Shown: one piece after another, positions 25,868 through 34,246 of the stretch
Numbering within the stretch: position 1 is the stretch's first letter
Layout: each line of letters starts with the position of its first letter
From: Clostridia bacterium
GTDB lineage: Bacteria; Bacillota; Clostridia; Acetivibrionales; JAFADI01
NCBI GenBank assembly: GCA_026417615.1
Contig: JAOACY010000122.1
Span: 1 to 34,246 of the forward strand
Direction of reading: 5' to 3'
DNA: 34,246 nt
Notes under the pieces: model-generated
Told to the model about the DNA's origin: nothing
Databases searched by the model: none
What the model saw: the letters and a program-made list of their open reading frames with translations, nothing else
Translations under genes and position numbers: made by a program

Positions 25868-26260
25868 ATGGCAAAGGTACAGTACTACGGCACCGGCAGA
25901 AGAAAAAAGTCAGTAGCAAGAGTCAGGCTTCTTCCCGGAGAAGGAAAAATTATTATTAATGACAGAGAAATAGACAATTACTTTGGGCTTGAAACCCTGA
26001 AGGTTATATGCAAGCAGCCTTTGGTGCTTACAGACACAATCGGCAAATTTGATGTTCTCTGCAAGGTTGTTGGAGGCGGATTTACAGGACAGGCAGGCGC
26101 AATAAGGCACGGAATTGCAAGAGCGCTGCTCAAGGCTGATGAAGAATTGAGGCCTGTACTCAAGAAGGCAGGCTTCCTCACCAGAGACCCGAGAATGAAG
26201 GAAAGAAAAAAATACGGACTCAAAAAGGCACGTCGCGCGCCACAGTTCTCAAAGAGATAA
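25868..26260 (+). CDS. rpsI: 30S ribosomal protein S9
   Basis: S9 contacts the P-site tRNA through its C-terminal tail (ends QFSKR). The 130-residue product starts at ATG 25868 ([20 protein letters not shown]) behind GGGAGG (25851-25856). A TTG at 25859 is too close to that site. [14 protein letters not shown] near residues 66-79 is conserved. Confidence 0.98.
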   Translation: MAKVQYYGTGRRKKSVARVRLLPGEGKIIINDREIDNYFGLETLKVICKQPLVLTDTIGKFDVLCKVVGGGFTGQAGAIRHGIARALLKADEELRPVLKKAGFLTRDPRMKERKKYGLKKARRAPQFSKR

Positions 26261-26271
26261 TGACCGGATTA

Positions 26272-26303
26272 AAAAGAGCATCTTAAAGGGTGCTCTTTTC
26301 TGT
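26272..26303 (+). terminator. Intrinsic terminator after rpsI
   Basis: AAAAGAGCA (26272-26280) and TGCTCTTTT (26291-26299) form a perfect 9-bp stem with a 10-nt loop, ending in a T-run. It lies 11 nt after rpsI and ends the rplM-rpsI transcript. Confidence 0.85.
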
Positions 26304-26308
26304 TGTAT

Positions 26309-26336
26309 TTGTCAGATTGTTGTATTAAAATATAAA
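26309..26336 (+). promoter_or_regulatory. Candidate promoter for the amidohydrolase-tsaE genes
   Basis: TTGTCA (26309-26314), 16 bp and TATAAA (26331-26336) lie between the rpsI terminator and the ribosome-binding site AGGAGG (26346-26351). The leader would be very short. The match is fair. Confidence 0.45.
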
Positions 26337-26356
26337 AAACAAAACAGGAGGCTTAA

Positions 26357-27547
26357 ATGCTTGTTATAAAGAACGGCAGGATATTGACCATGTCAGGCAC
26401 TGATTTTGACATGGGATATATTATTGCCAATGAGGGTAAAATTACCGGTGTGGGAAGTATGTCTTCATACCCGGATGATGTTGAGTCGGAAGCATATAAT
26501 ATAATTGATGCAGAAGGCAAGTATGTTTTGCCGGGACTTATAGATGCCCACTGCCATGTCGGACTGTGGGAGGACTCTACCGGTTTTGAGGGAGAAGACG
26601 GCAATGAAATGACAGATCCGCTGACGCCGCACCTTAGGGCGATTGATGGGGTGTACCACTTGGACAGGGCTTTTTTTGAAGCAAGGAAGAACGGGATAAC
26701 CACTGTTGTTACAGGCCCTGGAAGCGCAAATGTTATAGGCGGACAGTTTGCCGCATTAAAAACCTATGGCAGAAGAATTGAGGAAATGATACTGAAAGAG
26801 CCGGTTGCTATGAAGATAGCCTTTGGAGAAAACCCAAAAACCGTATACAACGAGAAGCGCCAGATGCCTATGACCCGTATGGCAACAGCAGCCATGCTCA
26901 GAGAAGGCCTTATGAAGGCTAAGGAGTACAAAAGGCAGATTGATGAGTATAATGCAGACAGTGAGGAAAATGAAAAACCCGAGTATGATATGAAGATGGA
27001 GGCTCTGGTAAAGGTCTTGAACGGAGAAATACCGCTTAAAGCCCATGCTCACAGGGCGGACGATATTTTAACCGCTATAAGGGTGGCAAAAGAGTTCAAT
27101 TTGAAGGTAACTATTGAGCATTGCACCGACGGCCACCTAATAAGCGATATTTTGCTGGAAGAAGGAGTTGCGGCTATTGTAGGGCCTTCGCTTACAGACC
27201 GTTCAAAGGTAGAGCTTAAAAACCAAAGCCTCAAAACACCTGGGATTTTATCAAAAGCCGGAGTAAAGGTAGCTATTATGACAGATCACCCCTGCATACC
27301 TGTACAATACCTGACGCTTTGCGCCGCTATGGCAGTAAGGGAAGGCATGGATGAAATCGAAGCGCTTAAAGCCATAACAATAAATGCGGCGGAGATTACG
27401 GGAATTGCTGACAGAGTGGGAAGTATTTCTTTAGGCAAAGATGCGGATATAGCCATATTTGACGGCAATCCTCTGGAGCTTAAATCACGGGCGGACATGA
27501 CGATAATAAATGGTAAAATAGTTTTCGAGAGGAATACAGATGATTAA
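26357..27547 (+). CDS. Metal-dependent amidohydrolase
   Basis: 396-residue amidohydrolase-superfamily enzyme. The beta-sandwich N-terminus (MLVIKNGRILTMSG) is followed by PGLIDAHCHVG with metal ligands H65 and H67. Further candidates are H230/H232 (KAHAHRAD), H255 (IEHCTDGH) and D310 (MTDHPCIP), and a DADIAIFDGNPLE tail closes the sandwich. It resembles the imidazolonepropionase-like group of amidohydrolases. The substrate is not identifiable. Its end overlaps tsaE by 8 nt. Confidence 0.9.
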   Translation: MLVIKNGRILTMSGTDFDMGYIIANEGKITGVGSMSSYPDDVESEAYNIIDAEGKYVLPGLIDAHCHVGLWEDSTGFEGEDGNEMTDPLTPHLRAIDGVYHLDRAFFEARKNGITTVVTGPGSANVIGGQFAALKTYGRRIEEMILKEPVAMKIAFGENPKTVYNEKRQMPMTRMATAAMLREGLMKAKEYKRQIDEYNADSEENEKPEYDMKMEALVKVLNGEIPLKAHAHRADDILTAIRVAKEFNLKVTIEHCTDGHLISDILLEEGVAAIVGPSLTDRSKVELKNQSLKTPGILSKAGVKVAIMTDHPCIPVQYLTLCAAMAVREGMDEIEALKAITINAAEITGIADRVGSISLGKDADIAIFDGNPLELKSRADMTIINGKIVFERNTDD

Positions 27548-27989
27548 AATCAAGACAACATCGGCTGAGGAAACAGTTGAAGCCGGCATGAAGCTGGGAA
27601 GTCTATTGAAGAGGGGCGATATTGTATGCCTTAGCGGAAGCCTGGGCACCGGAAAGACATCTTTTACCAATGGAATTGCCAAAGCTCTAGGAATACAAGG
27701 CTATATAACCAGTCCCACTTTTACCATTGTAAATGAATACAAAGGCAATATTCCTTTATACCATTTTGATGTATACAGAATTGCTGATCCCGGAGAGATG
27801 TTTGAAATAGGATTTGAAGAATATATTGATGCTAAGGGTGTTGTAGTCATAGAATGGGCGGAATTAATCGCGGAAATACTTCCTAAGGACGTAATCAGGG
27901 TAAAAATAAGCAAAGCCCTTCAGGAAGGCACAGATGTAAGGATAATAGAAATTGAAGGTACAGAACTATCAACAAGTCAATTTCGCTAA
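27540..27989 (+). CDS. tsaE: tRNA t6A biosynthesis ATPase TsaE
   Basis: ATPase subunit that, with TsaB and TsaD, makes N6-threonylcarbamoyl-A37 on tRNAs reading ANN codons. The 149-residue product has Walker A GSLGTGKT (33-40), SPTFTIVNEY near 58-67 and the conserved EWAE motif. Its ATG overlaps the amidohydrolase end by 8 nt. Confidence 0.95.
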   Translation: MIKIKTTSAEETVEAGMKLGSLLKRGDIVCLSGSLGTGKTSFTNGIAKALGIQGYITSPTFTIVNEYKGNIPLYHFDVYRIADPGEMFEIGFEEYIDAKGVVVIEWAELIAEILPKDVIRVKISKALQEGTDVRIIEIEGTELSTSQFR

Positions 27990-28051
27990 ATAAAAAGGAA
28001 TTGATGTTTAACAGGATTTACTCTTTGGATTAACCGAAAGGAAATTTGATT

Positions 28052-28762
28052 ATGAAGATACTGGCAGTTGATACTTCGTCGCAGGTTGCTGCTGTGGCTG
28101 TTTCGGAGGGCACCAAAATACTTGGCGAGTATTCAATAAATCATAAGAACACTCATTCCCAAAAATTGATGCCCATGGTTAATGAGCTGCTTGGGAGCTT
28201 GGAGATGACAGCGTCTGACATCGATGTGTTTGCCGCATCAATTGGTCCCGGGTCTTTTACAGGGCTGAGGATTGGTGTCACAGCCATAAAGGCTATGGCT
28301 TTTGCGGCAGGGAAACCGGTTGTCAGTGTCCCGACCTTGGAGGCTCTTGCATATAACGCACCGGTCTCAGATTGCCTGATCTGCTCTATTATGGATGCAA
28401 GGAACAACCAGGTCTATACAGCACTTTACAAGTATGAAAAGGGGATTCAGACGCAGGTAAGCGGTTATATGGGGGTTTCGGTTCTGGAGCTCATTGATAT
28501 TATAAAGGGAAAAAACAGCAAGGTTGTTTTTGTCGGAGATGCTGTTGAAATTCACAGGGAACTGCTTCTGATTGAGCTTAGGGATAGATGTGAGTTTGTT
28601 CCCGAAAGCCTGATGCTTCAAAAGGGAGCCTCGGTAGCTTATGCTGCATATATAAAGGCCTCCCGCGGCATGCTGGAAAGCTGCTTTGATATGGTTCCCT
28701 TTTATTTGAGGAAATCACAAGCGGAAAGAGAGTATGAAAAAGCAAACAAGGGGCAGATTTGA
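28052..28762 (+). CDS. tsaB: tRNA t6A dimerisation subunit TsaB
   Basis: ASKHA-fold partner of TsaD. The 236-residue product begins MKILAVDTSSQVAAVAVSEG and contains HKNTHSQKLMPMV and IGPGSFTGLRIGVTAIKA, typical of TsaB. ATG 28052 follows GAAAGGA (28036-28042). A TTG at 28046 is less suitable. The stop overlaps the rimI ATG by one base (TGATG). Confidence 0.95.
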   Translation: MKILAVDTSSQVAAVAVSEGTKILGEYSINHKNTHSQKLMPMVNELLGSLEMTASDIDVFAASIGPGSFTGLRIGVTAIKAMAFAAGKPVVSVPTLEALAYNAPVSDCLICSIMDARNNQVYTALYKYEKGIQTQVSGYMGVSVLELIDIIKGKNSKVVFVGDAVEIHRELLLIELRDRCEFVPESLMLQKGASVAYAAYIKASRGMLESCFDMVPFYLRKSQAEREYEKANKGQI

Positions 28763-29214
28763 TGAGCAATATTGAAGTGGTGGACATGACATATGAGCAT
28801 ATTGACGGTGTCATGGCAGTTGAAAAACTTAGCTTTAAAATACCTTGGTCAAGGAATGCTTTTATTGAAGAAATAACAAAAAATAAATTTGCGATTTACT
28901 TCACAGCAAGGATTAATGGCATGATTGCCGGATATGCAGGCATGTGGAAGGTGTTTGACGAGGGACATATAACCAATATAGCGGTACACCCTGAGTTCAG
29001 AAGGAACGGCGTTGGAAGCGCCTTGCTTGAGAAGCTTATAGAGAGGGCTAAAGCCGAAGGGATAACTAAAATGACTCTTGAGGTCAGGAAAAGCAATTAT
29101 GCTGCTCAAAAGCTCTACAGCAAGTATGGGTTTTTAGATGGAGGAGTCAGGAAAGCATACTATTCGGATAATAATGAAGATGCCATTATAATGTGGAAAG
29201 AGAACCAGCAATAA
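28762..29214 (+). CDS. rimI: Ribosomal protein S18 N-acetyltransferase RimI
   Basis: GNAT acetyltransferase, 150 residues, which acetylates the N-terminus of S18 in E. coli. The acetyl-CoA loop RRNGVGSAL lies near residues 81-89, and MTLEVRKSNYAAQKLYSKYGF is the typical C-terminal part. The start ATG 28762 overlaps the tsaB stop. tsaE-tsaB-rimI is a standard clostridial block, but tsaD does not follow here. Confidence 0.93.
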   Translation: MSNIEVVDMTYEHIDGVMAVEKLSFKIPWSRNAFIEEITKNKFAIYFTARINGMIAGYAGMWKVFDEGHITNIAVHPEFRRNGVGSALLEKLIERAKAEGITKMTLEVRKSNYAAQKLYSKYGFLDGGVRKAYYSDNNEDAIIMWKENQQ

Positions 29215-29382
29215 ACTTAAACCTATTATTTTTCAAAAAGAGGATTTTTGTCATTTCCAGTAGAATAATTATGTTTTATAGAGTTCTACCGATCGACTTC
29301 CAAAAATATATTATTACAATCAAAAAAATCTATTATAGTTAATAGCATTTTGGCATTATTATGAAGCAGAGGGGGTTGCGAG

Positions 29383-31809
29383 ATGTCAGGAGTCAGGGAA
29401 TTGAAGCATAATATGCTGCGCAATGAGTGCAGGCCAGAAACTCTAAGGTTCAGGGATACATCGGAGCTTGAACCTTTGAGCGGTATCATCGGACAGGAGA
29501 GAGCTGTTAAAGCTATAGAGTTCGGCCTCAGGATAAAAACCCGGGGATATAATATTTATCTGTCAGGAATGACCGGTACCGGCAAAACAAGCTATGCAGA
29601 AAAATTTATTAAAAATATCGCACAAAAAGAGAAGATCCCTGATGATTGGTGTTATGTATATAACTTTGACAAGCCCAATCAACCTATGGCAATTAACCTT
29701 CCTGCCGGCATGGGAAGGGTTTTCCAGAAGGACATGGAGGAGTTCGTAAAAATCCTGAAGCAAGAGATTTCGAAAGCCTTTGACAGTGACGAATATGAAA
29801 AGGAAAAAACCAACATAATTAAAACCTTTCAAAACAAAAGGGACGATCTATTGCAAAAGCTTGATGAAGATGCTGGAAAACAGGGCTTTAAGGTTAAGAC
29901 CACAAGTGCCGGCATATACTTCCTGCCCGTAATAGAAGGAAAAACAATAAGCGAGCAGGAATACGGAGATCTGGATGAAAAAATAAAGCATGAAATAAAT
30001 GAAAAATCAGGAATAATACAAATAGAAACCATAGAAATAATCAGGAAAATAAAAAATATTGAAAAGGAAGCCGAAAAGAAGGTTTCCGAATGGGAGAATA
30101 AAATAGCGCTTTTTGCGGTGGGAATGCATATTAACGACCTGAAGGAAAAGTACAGGGAGTATGACAAGGTAACAGCCTACCTGGACAAGGTACAAAATGA
30201 TATTCTTGAAAACCTTGATGATTTTAGAGAAGAGGAAATATCTGAGGAGCAACAGCAGCATTTGATTATCCCATGGATAAGAGGTTCTGAGGAGACATCT
30301 GTTGAAAAATACAAGGTCAATCTGTTTGTTGACAATAGTGAGTTAAAGGGCGCGCCGGTTATTATTGACTTCAACCCAACTTACTATAACCTGCTTGGGA
30401 AGCTGGAGTATGAAAATGAATTCGGAACAATGACCACAGATTACACAATGATAAAAGCCGGGCTGTTCCATCAGGCTAACGGAGGATATTTGATACTCCA
30501 GGCGAAAGATGTCCTTAGCAATGTCCAATCCTGGGAGACCTTGAAAAGGGTCCTTAAAACCAGGCAGATTTGCATTGAGAACATGAAGGAGCAGATGGGG
30601 CTTGTGGCTGTATCGGCTTTAAAGCCTGAACCTATACCTGCTAATATAAAGGTCATTCTGGTGGGGAATTCCTATATATATCAGTTATTGTACGAATATG
30701 ACGAGGATTTCAGCAAGCTGTTCAAAATTAAAGCAGACTTTGATGAAGAAATGGACAGAAACGAAGAAAATATCATGAAGCTTGCCCAGTTTGTGAGCTC
30801 CTTCTGCCGCAGGGAGAATGCACTGCATTTTGACAGCACAGCTGTTGCAAAGGTGGTTGAGTACAGCTCCAGGCTTACTGAAGACCAGAACAAGCTCACG
30901 ACAAGGTTCAATGACATTGTGGAGATTCTTTGTGAATCCTGCGCATGGGCGGCAATTGATGAAGATATGCTTGTAAGGGATAGGCATGTCATGAGGGCTG
31001 TTAAGGAGAAGATATACAGGAGCAACAAGTATGACAAAAAATTGCTCGAGCTGCTTGAAAATGGCACTATTATGGTTGATACCTCGGGAGAGGTCGTAGG
31101 ACAGATTAACGGGCTCACTATTTTGGACATGGGGGATTATTCCTTCGGCAAACCTTCCAGAATTACCGCTACAACGTATATCGGGGAAAGCGGTATTGTA
31201 AATATTGAAAGAGAGGTAGAAATGAGCGGAACCTCCCATACAAAGGGAGTGCTTATACTAAGCGGGTATATTGGTCAAAAGTTTGCACAGGATATGCCGC
31301 TTTCCTTGTCTGCCAATCTGTGCTTTGAGCAGCTTTATAGCGGGGTTGACGGTGACAGCGCTTCAAGCGCGGAACTGTACGCCATACTTTCAAGCCTGGC
31401 AGATGCGCCAATCAAGCAGGGGATTGCCGTGACGGGCTCCGTAAACCAAAAGGGCGAAATACAGCCAATTGGCGGAGCGACAATCAAGATTGAAGGCTTC
31501 TTCGAGCTCTGCAAGCTTAGGGGCTTTACCGGAGAGCAGGGTGTGATAATCCCATACCAGAATGTGAAAAACCTGGTACTGAATGATGAAGTTATTGAAG
31601 CGGTCAAAGAAGGCAAATTCCATATATATCCCGTAAAAACCATTGATGAGGGTATAGAAATACTCACAGGAATTAAGGCGGGAGAAAAGAACAAAAACGG
31701 ATCCTACCCAAGGGGAACCATTAACTACAGAGTATATCAAAAGCTTAAAAAATTTGCAGAGACGGTTGCCGGTTTCGGCAAAGAAGAGAAGCTTGCAAAT
31801 TGCAAGTAG
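29383..31809 (+). CDS. Lon-like ATP-dependent protease, LonC/YcbZ type
   Basis: 808 residues. Walker A GMTGTGKTS lies at 62-70, then a long charged coiled-coil region (about 130-310). The position of Walker B reads GGYLILQAKDVL, without the usual DE. The C-terminal S16 protease domain has S659 (GVDGDSAS) and K702 (GGATIKIEGF), exactly 43 residues apart as in E. coli Lon (S679/K722). The start ATG 29383 follows GAGGGGG. Function is intracellular proteolysis. Substrates are unknown. Confidence 0.92.
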   Translation: MSGVRELKHNMLRNECRPETLRFRDTSELEPLSGIIGQERAVKAIEFGLRIKTRGYNIYLSGMTGTGKTSYAEKFIKNIAQKEKIPDDWCYVYNFDKPNQPMAINLPAGMGRVFQKDMEEFVKILKQEISKAFDSDEYEKEKTNIIKTFQNKRDDLLQKLDEDAGKQGFKVKTTSAGIYFLPVIEGKTISEQEYGDLDEKIKHEINEKSGIIQIETIEIIRKIKNIEKEAEKKVSEWENKIALFAVGMHINDLKEKYREYDKVTAYLDKVQNDILENLDDFREEEISEEQQQHLIIPWIRGSEETSVEKYKVNLFVDNSELKGAPVIIDFNPTYYNLLGKLEYENEFGTMTTDYTMIKAGLFHQANGGYLILQAKDVLSNVQSWETLKRVLKTRQICIENMKEQMGLVAVSALKPEPIPANIKVILVGNSYIYQLLYEYDEDFSKLFKIKADFDEEMDRNEENIMKLAQFVSSFCRRENALHFDSTAVAKVVEYSSRLTEDQNKLTTRFNDIVEILCESCAWAAIDEDMLVRDRHVMRAVKEKIYRSNKYDKKLLELLENGTIMVDTSGEVVGQINGLTILDMGDYSFGKPSRITATTYIGESGIVNIEREVEMSGTSHTKGVLILSGYIGQKFAQDMPLSLSANLCFEQLYSGVDGDSASSAELYAILSSLADAPIKQGIAVTGSVNQKGEIQPIGGATIKIEGFFELCKLRGFTGEQGVIIPYQNVKNLVLNDEVIEAVKEGKFHIYPVKTIDEGIEILTGIKAGEKNKNGSYPRGTINYRVYQKLKKFAETVAGFGKEEKLANCK

Positions 31810-31924
31810 CTATTTCAAAACACCGGTTAATAGCCGGGATTTTGTAAAGGCAATTGTATATTTCGGGATAATGTTCCATTATTAATTAGCTGCCAATACA
31901 GATACTAATTTTGATTAGATTTTA

Positions 31925-32863
31925 ATGACGAGGCAGATAATTAGTATGCGGGTACAGAAATTGATTCTGGTTGCTTGTGTTTTCCTAGGTGCTGTATTGT
32001 TTTCATCGGGCGTAAGCATTCTGTCAAGCCGTGATGGAGCCATAAACACTAAAAAGGGGGATATCATAAAGCTTCCGCAGGCGGAAAAGTTAAGCAATAA
32101 GCTTTCGGCTGAAGAAGACAAATTGATTAATATTATGCTGCTAGGCTTAGATGGAGAAGAAATCAGATCAGATGTAATGATACTTTTAAGCCTGAGCCCT
32201 ATGGAAAACAAATTGAACGTACTGTCAATCGCAAGAGACACTAGGGTAAGGGTTAAAAACAAATGGGCAAAAATCAATTCTCTTGTAAAAATGGGCGGAG
32301 AGGCGCTTGTTATTGAAAAGGTAGAAGAATTGACCGGCCTAGATATTCAATACTATATAACATTGAATTTTGAGGGCTTCAGAAAAATAGTAGACACAGT
32401 AGACGGCGTTCAGATGTATATACCTTTTGACATGAACTATGATGATCCTGAGCAAAACCTTCATATTCATCTTGAAAAGGGGCTTCAGGTTCTGGATGGA
32501 AGAAAGGCTGAGCAGCTGGTAAGATACAGAAAGGGGAACAGAAGGGGACAGGGATATACGGACGGTGATCTTGGAAGAATCAAAATGCAGCAGGCTTTCC
32601 TCAAAGCTTTTATCAGTCAGAAGGCAAAGCTGAAGTATATATCTAAGGCAGATGATATTTTCCTAATTTTGCGCAAATATCTTAAAAGCAATATAGAAAT
32701 CGGTGATATAAACCGTAACCTGCCCCTTATAAAAAACCTTGATTATGATGATATTAATTCTTATACACTTCCTGGAGAACCTGCATATATAAATGATGTA
32801 TGGTACTTCATATGCGACAGGGAGGAGACACAAAAGCTTATAAACGAAAGGTTTCGGCATTAA
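31925..32863 (+). CDS. LytR-CpsA-Psr (LCP) family cell-wall polymer ligase
   Basis: LCP enzymes attach teichoic acid or other glycopolymers to peptidoglycan. A single N-terminal membrane anchor (about residues 11-30) leads to the extracellular LCP domain, with LSIARDTRVRV, VDTVDGVQMYIP and RYRKGNRRGQGYTDGDLGR as family motifs holding the catalytic Arg/Asp residues. 312 residues from ATG 31925. ATG 31946 (MRVQKLILVA) is equally likely, as GAGG lies 12 nt upstream of it. Confidence 0.9.
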   Translation: MTRQIISMRVQKLILVACVFLGAVLFSSGVSILSSRDGAINTKKGDIIKLPQAEKLSNKLSAEEDKLINIMLLGLDGEEIRSDVMILLSLSPMENKLNVLSIARDTRVRVKNKWAKINSLVKMGGEALVIEKVEELTGLDIQYYITLNFEGFRKIVDTVDGVQMYIPFDMNYDDPEQNLHIHLEKGLQVLDGRKAEQLVRYRKGNRRGQGYTDGDLGRIKMQQAFLKAFISQKAKLKYISKADDIFLILRKYLKSNIEIGDINRNLPLIKNLDYDDINSYTLPGEPAYINDVWYFICDREETQKLINERFRH

Positions 32864-32964
32864 TTTCCAATGTAATAATTTTTACGATATATATGTTGCT
32901 GCGATAAATAGCTTACATTTTTAATATAGATAATATAGATAAGAAATATATGCTGGAGGCAGCC

Positions 32965-33525
32965 ATGCTGAATTGGGAAGAACTCATTAAAGAGTGTGAA
33001 GAATGTAAAAAGTGCGATTTAGGCTATACAAGAAAGAATGTTGTTGTGGGCAGAGGAAACGTGAATGCCCCCATGATGCTTGTAGGCGAAGGGCCTGGGC
33101 AACAGGAGGACGAGCAGGGGCTGCCGTTTGTTGGAGCGGCAGGAAAGCTGCTTGATTTGTTATTGGATGCTATGCCGTTCAAGAAAGATGACTATTATAT
33201 TGCCAATATTGTAAAGTGCCGTCCGCCTGGAAACCGGGTACCAATGGATGAAGAAGCTGAAAGGTGTCTTCCCTTCCTGCGGAATCAGGTTGCTTTGATA
33301 AAGCCAAAAATTATCGTATGCATGGGCGCCACGGCAATGAAATATATAATTGACAAAAACGCAAAGATTACACAAATAAGGGGTCAGTGGCTAGAGCGCA
33401 AGGGGTATTGGATCATGCCGACTTTTCATCCGGCAGCACTGCTGCGAGACGAGTCAAAGAAAATACTAATGTGGGAAGATTTCAAAAAGGTGAAGGCAAA
33501 GCTTGAGGAAGTCGTAAAGGAATAA
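32965..33525 (+). CDS. Uracil-DNA glycosylase, family 4 (Fe-S type)
   Basis: Removes uracil from DNA. ATG 32965 follows GGAGG (32953-32957) and gives 186 residues. C14, C17, C85 (KCRPPGN) and C101 are the four cluster ligands of family 4. GEGPGQQEDEQGLPFVG is the active-site motif and FHPAALLRD the second. An ATG at 32950 lies upstream of the ribosome-binding site. Five bases separate it from the next gene. Confidence 0.94.
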   Translation: MLNWEELIKECEECKKCDLGYTRKNVVVGRGNVNAPMMLVGEGPGQQEDEQGLPFVGAAGKLLDLLLDAMPFKKDDYYIANIVKCRPPGNRVPMDEEAERCLPFLRNQVALIKPKIIVCMGATAMKYIIDKNAKITQIRGQWLERKGYWIMPTFHPAALLRDESKKILMWEDFKKVKAKLEEVVKE

Positions 33526-33529
33526 GAAC

Positions 33530-34147
33530 ATGACCAAAAGAGACCGGTTAAATATTCTCTATGAAAAATATAAGGAAGAGTTTGAAGGCAATGAGATAGT
33601 ATTAGGCGACGGCAACCCTGACGCCGAGCTGCTGCTGATAGGAGAGGCTCCGGGGAAAGATGAGGTTAAGCTGGGGAAGCCATTCGTTGGAACAGCAGGA
33701 AGGAATCTTAATGAATTTTTGGGCATACTCGGAGTGGACAGGACATACATATACATAAGTAATGCAATTAAGTACAGGCTATCAAAAACAAACCCCAAGT
33801 CGGACAGAACTGTAAACCGACCGGCAACGACGGAGGAAATTAAGATGAACAGGCAGTACCTATTAAATGAGATAGGAATCATAAAGCCTGGATTCATTGT
33901 TACGCTGGGCAATGTTCCTTTAAGGGCAGTTACAGGTAATCTCAAGACAACGATAGGTTCTGTGCATGGTGAAGTTGGCTTTGTGCATATAGGACAAGCG
34001 GAGTATAAATTATTTCCCCTTTACCATCCGGCAAGCGTTATATATAACCGCAGTCTTAGGGATATATATATTTGTGACATTAAAAAACTAAAGAGTTATA
34101 TAAACACTTTAGAGTTAAAAGTTAATTCCACAATAAACCAACCATAA
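33530..34147 (+). CDS. Uracil-DNA glycosylase-like protein without Fe-S cysteines
   Basis: 205 residues with the UDG-fold motif [17 protein letters not shown] (38-54) and YHPAS, so it is homologous to its neighbour. The cluster-bearing positions are gone: no N-terminal CXXC, NAIKYRL instead of NIVKCRPP, and no cysteine at the fourth position. The only Cys is near the C-terminus. It may recognise different lesions or have lost activity. It starts 5 nt after the family 4 gene, behind AAAGG (33516-33520), and is probably co-transcribed. Confidence 0.88.
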   Translation: MTKRDRLNILYEKYKEEFEGNEIVLGDGNPDAELLLIGEAPGKDEVKLGKPFVGTAGRNLNEFLGILGVDRTYIYISNAIKYRLSKTNPKSDRTVNRPATTEEIKMNRQYLLNEIGIIKPGFIVTLGNVPLRAVTGNLKTTIGSVHGEVGFVHIGQAEYKLFPLYHPASVIYNRSLRDIYICDIKKLKSYINTLELKVNSTINQP

Positions 34148-34150
34148 ATG

Positions 34151-34212
34151 ACCGTGTCAACCCTGGAGAGTGCCTAAGCACTAGGTCTGTAGGGTACACG
34201 GTTTTCTGTTTT
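34151..34212 (+). terminator. Strong terminator after the UDG pair
   Basis: ACCGTGT (34151-34157) pairs with ACACGGT (34196-34202), then ACCCT (34160-34164) with AGGGT (34191-34195), and at the tip AGTGC (34169-34173) with GCACT (34178-34182) around CTAA. TTTTCTGTTTT follows. It ends the UDG transcript 3 nt after the second gene. Confidence 0.85.
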
Positions 34213-34246
34213 CAGATACTTGTGAATATTCGATAAAGTCGCATAA

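Noticed and set aside
29232-29260. CAAAAA-GAGGA-TTTTTG hairpin after rimI as a terminator
   Set aside because: The stem is only six A-T rich pairs and no separate T-run follows, so it would be too weak to call.
1-34246. CRISPR arrays, tRNA or rRNA genes
   Set aside because: No regularly spaced repeats with unique spacers, and no tRNA cloverleaf or rRNA sequence was recognised. The heptamer arrays have no spacers.

Overview
The window is a stretch of a low-to-moderate-GC Firmicutes chromosome, most likely a clostridium. The evidence is the Bacillus/Clostridium order of the S10-spc-alpha ribosomal supercluster, rpsD placed inside the alpha operon, a KOW-domain gene between map and infA, an EcfA1-EcfA2-EcfT-TruA block after rplQ, many TTG/GTG starts behind strong GGAGG ribosome-binding sites, and zinc-binding (Cys4) forms of S14, L24, L36, S4 and adenylate kinase. 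Genus cannot be fixed by eye. Ruminiclostridium/Acetivibrio-like clostridia are a reasonable guess only.

Layout. 1-137 is the 3' end of a group II intron (textbook domains V and VI). A sigma-A type promoter at 186-214 then drives a structured leader of about 340 nt and the uninterrupted supercluster at 572-16954: rpsJ-rplC-rplD-rplW-rplB-rpsS-rplV-rpsC-rplP-rpmC-rpsQ-rplN-rplX-rplE-rpsN-rpsH-rplF-rplR-rpsE-rpmD-rplO-secY-adk-map-KOW gene-infA-rpmJ-rpsM-rpsK-rpsD-rpoA-rplQ. Two spacers in this block are unusual. The 300-nt rpmJ-rpsM gap has inverted arrays of a heptamer repeat around a hairpin-rich leader and a possible internal promoter. The rpsD-rpoA gap can fold into a closed stem.

17124-20423 holds the energy-coupling (ECF) vitamin transporter core and truA. 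Between truA and rplM, which are adjacent in Bacillus, lie about 5 kb of accessory DNA: a small lipoprotein coupled to an iron-sulfur flavoprotein-like gene that lacks a normal start codon, a DUF2232/YybS membrane protein, and a minus-strand ABC ATPase plus HlyD-type adaptor. Directly upstream of the ATPase is what looks like the last piece of a lost permease gene. A 207-bp imperfect palindrome with 19-bp terminal inverted repeats (MITE-like) follows.

rplM-rpsI (25408-26260) have their own promoter and terminator. After them come an amidohydrolase, tsaE-tsaB-rimI (tRNA t6A and ribosomal acetylation), a Lon-like protease with a degenerate Walker B, an LCP-family cell-wall ligase, and two adjacent uracil-DNA glycosylase homologues, the second without its Fe-S cysteines. 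The window ends in a strong terminator.

Most of the window is conserved housekeeping DNA. I did not find a clear new multi-gene system. The most interesting signals are the structured leaders, the repeat/MITE-like elements, the oddly started lipoprotein-flavoprotein pair and the divergent UDG pair.
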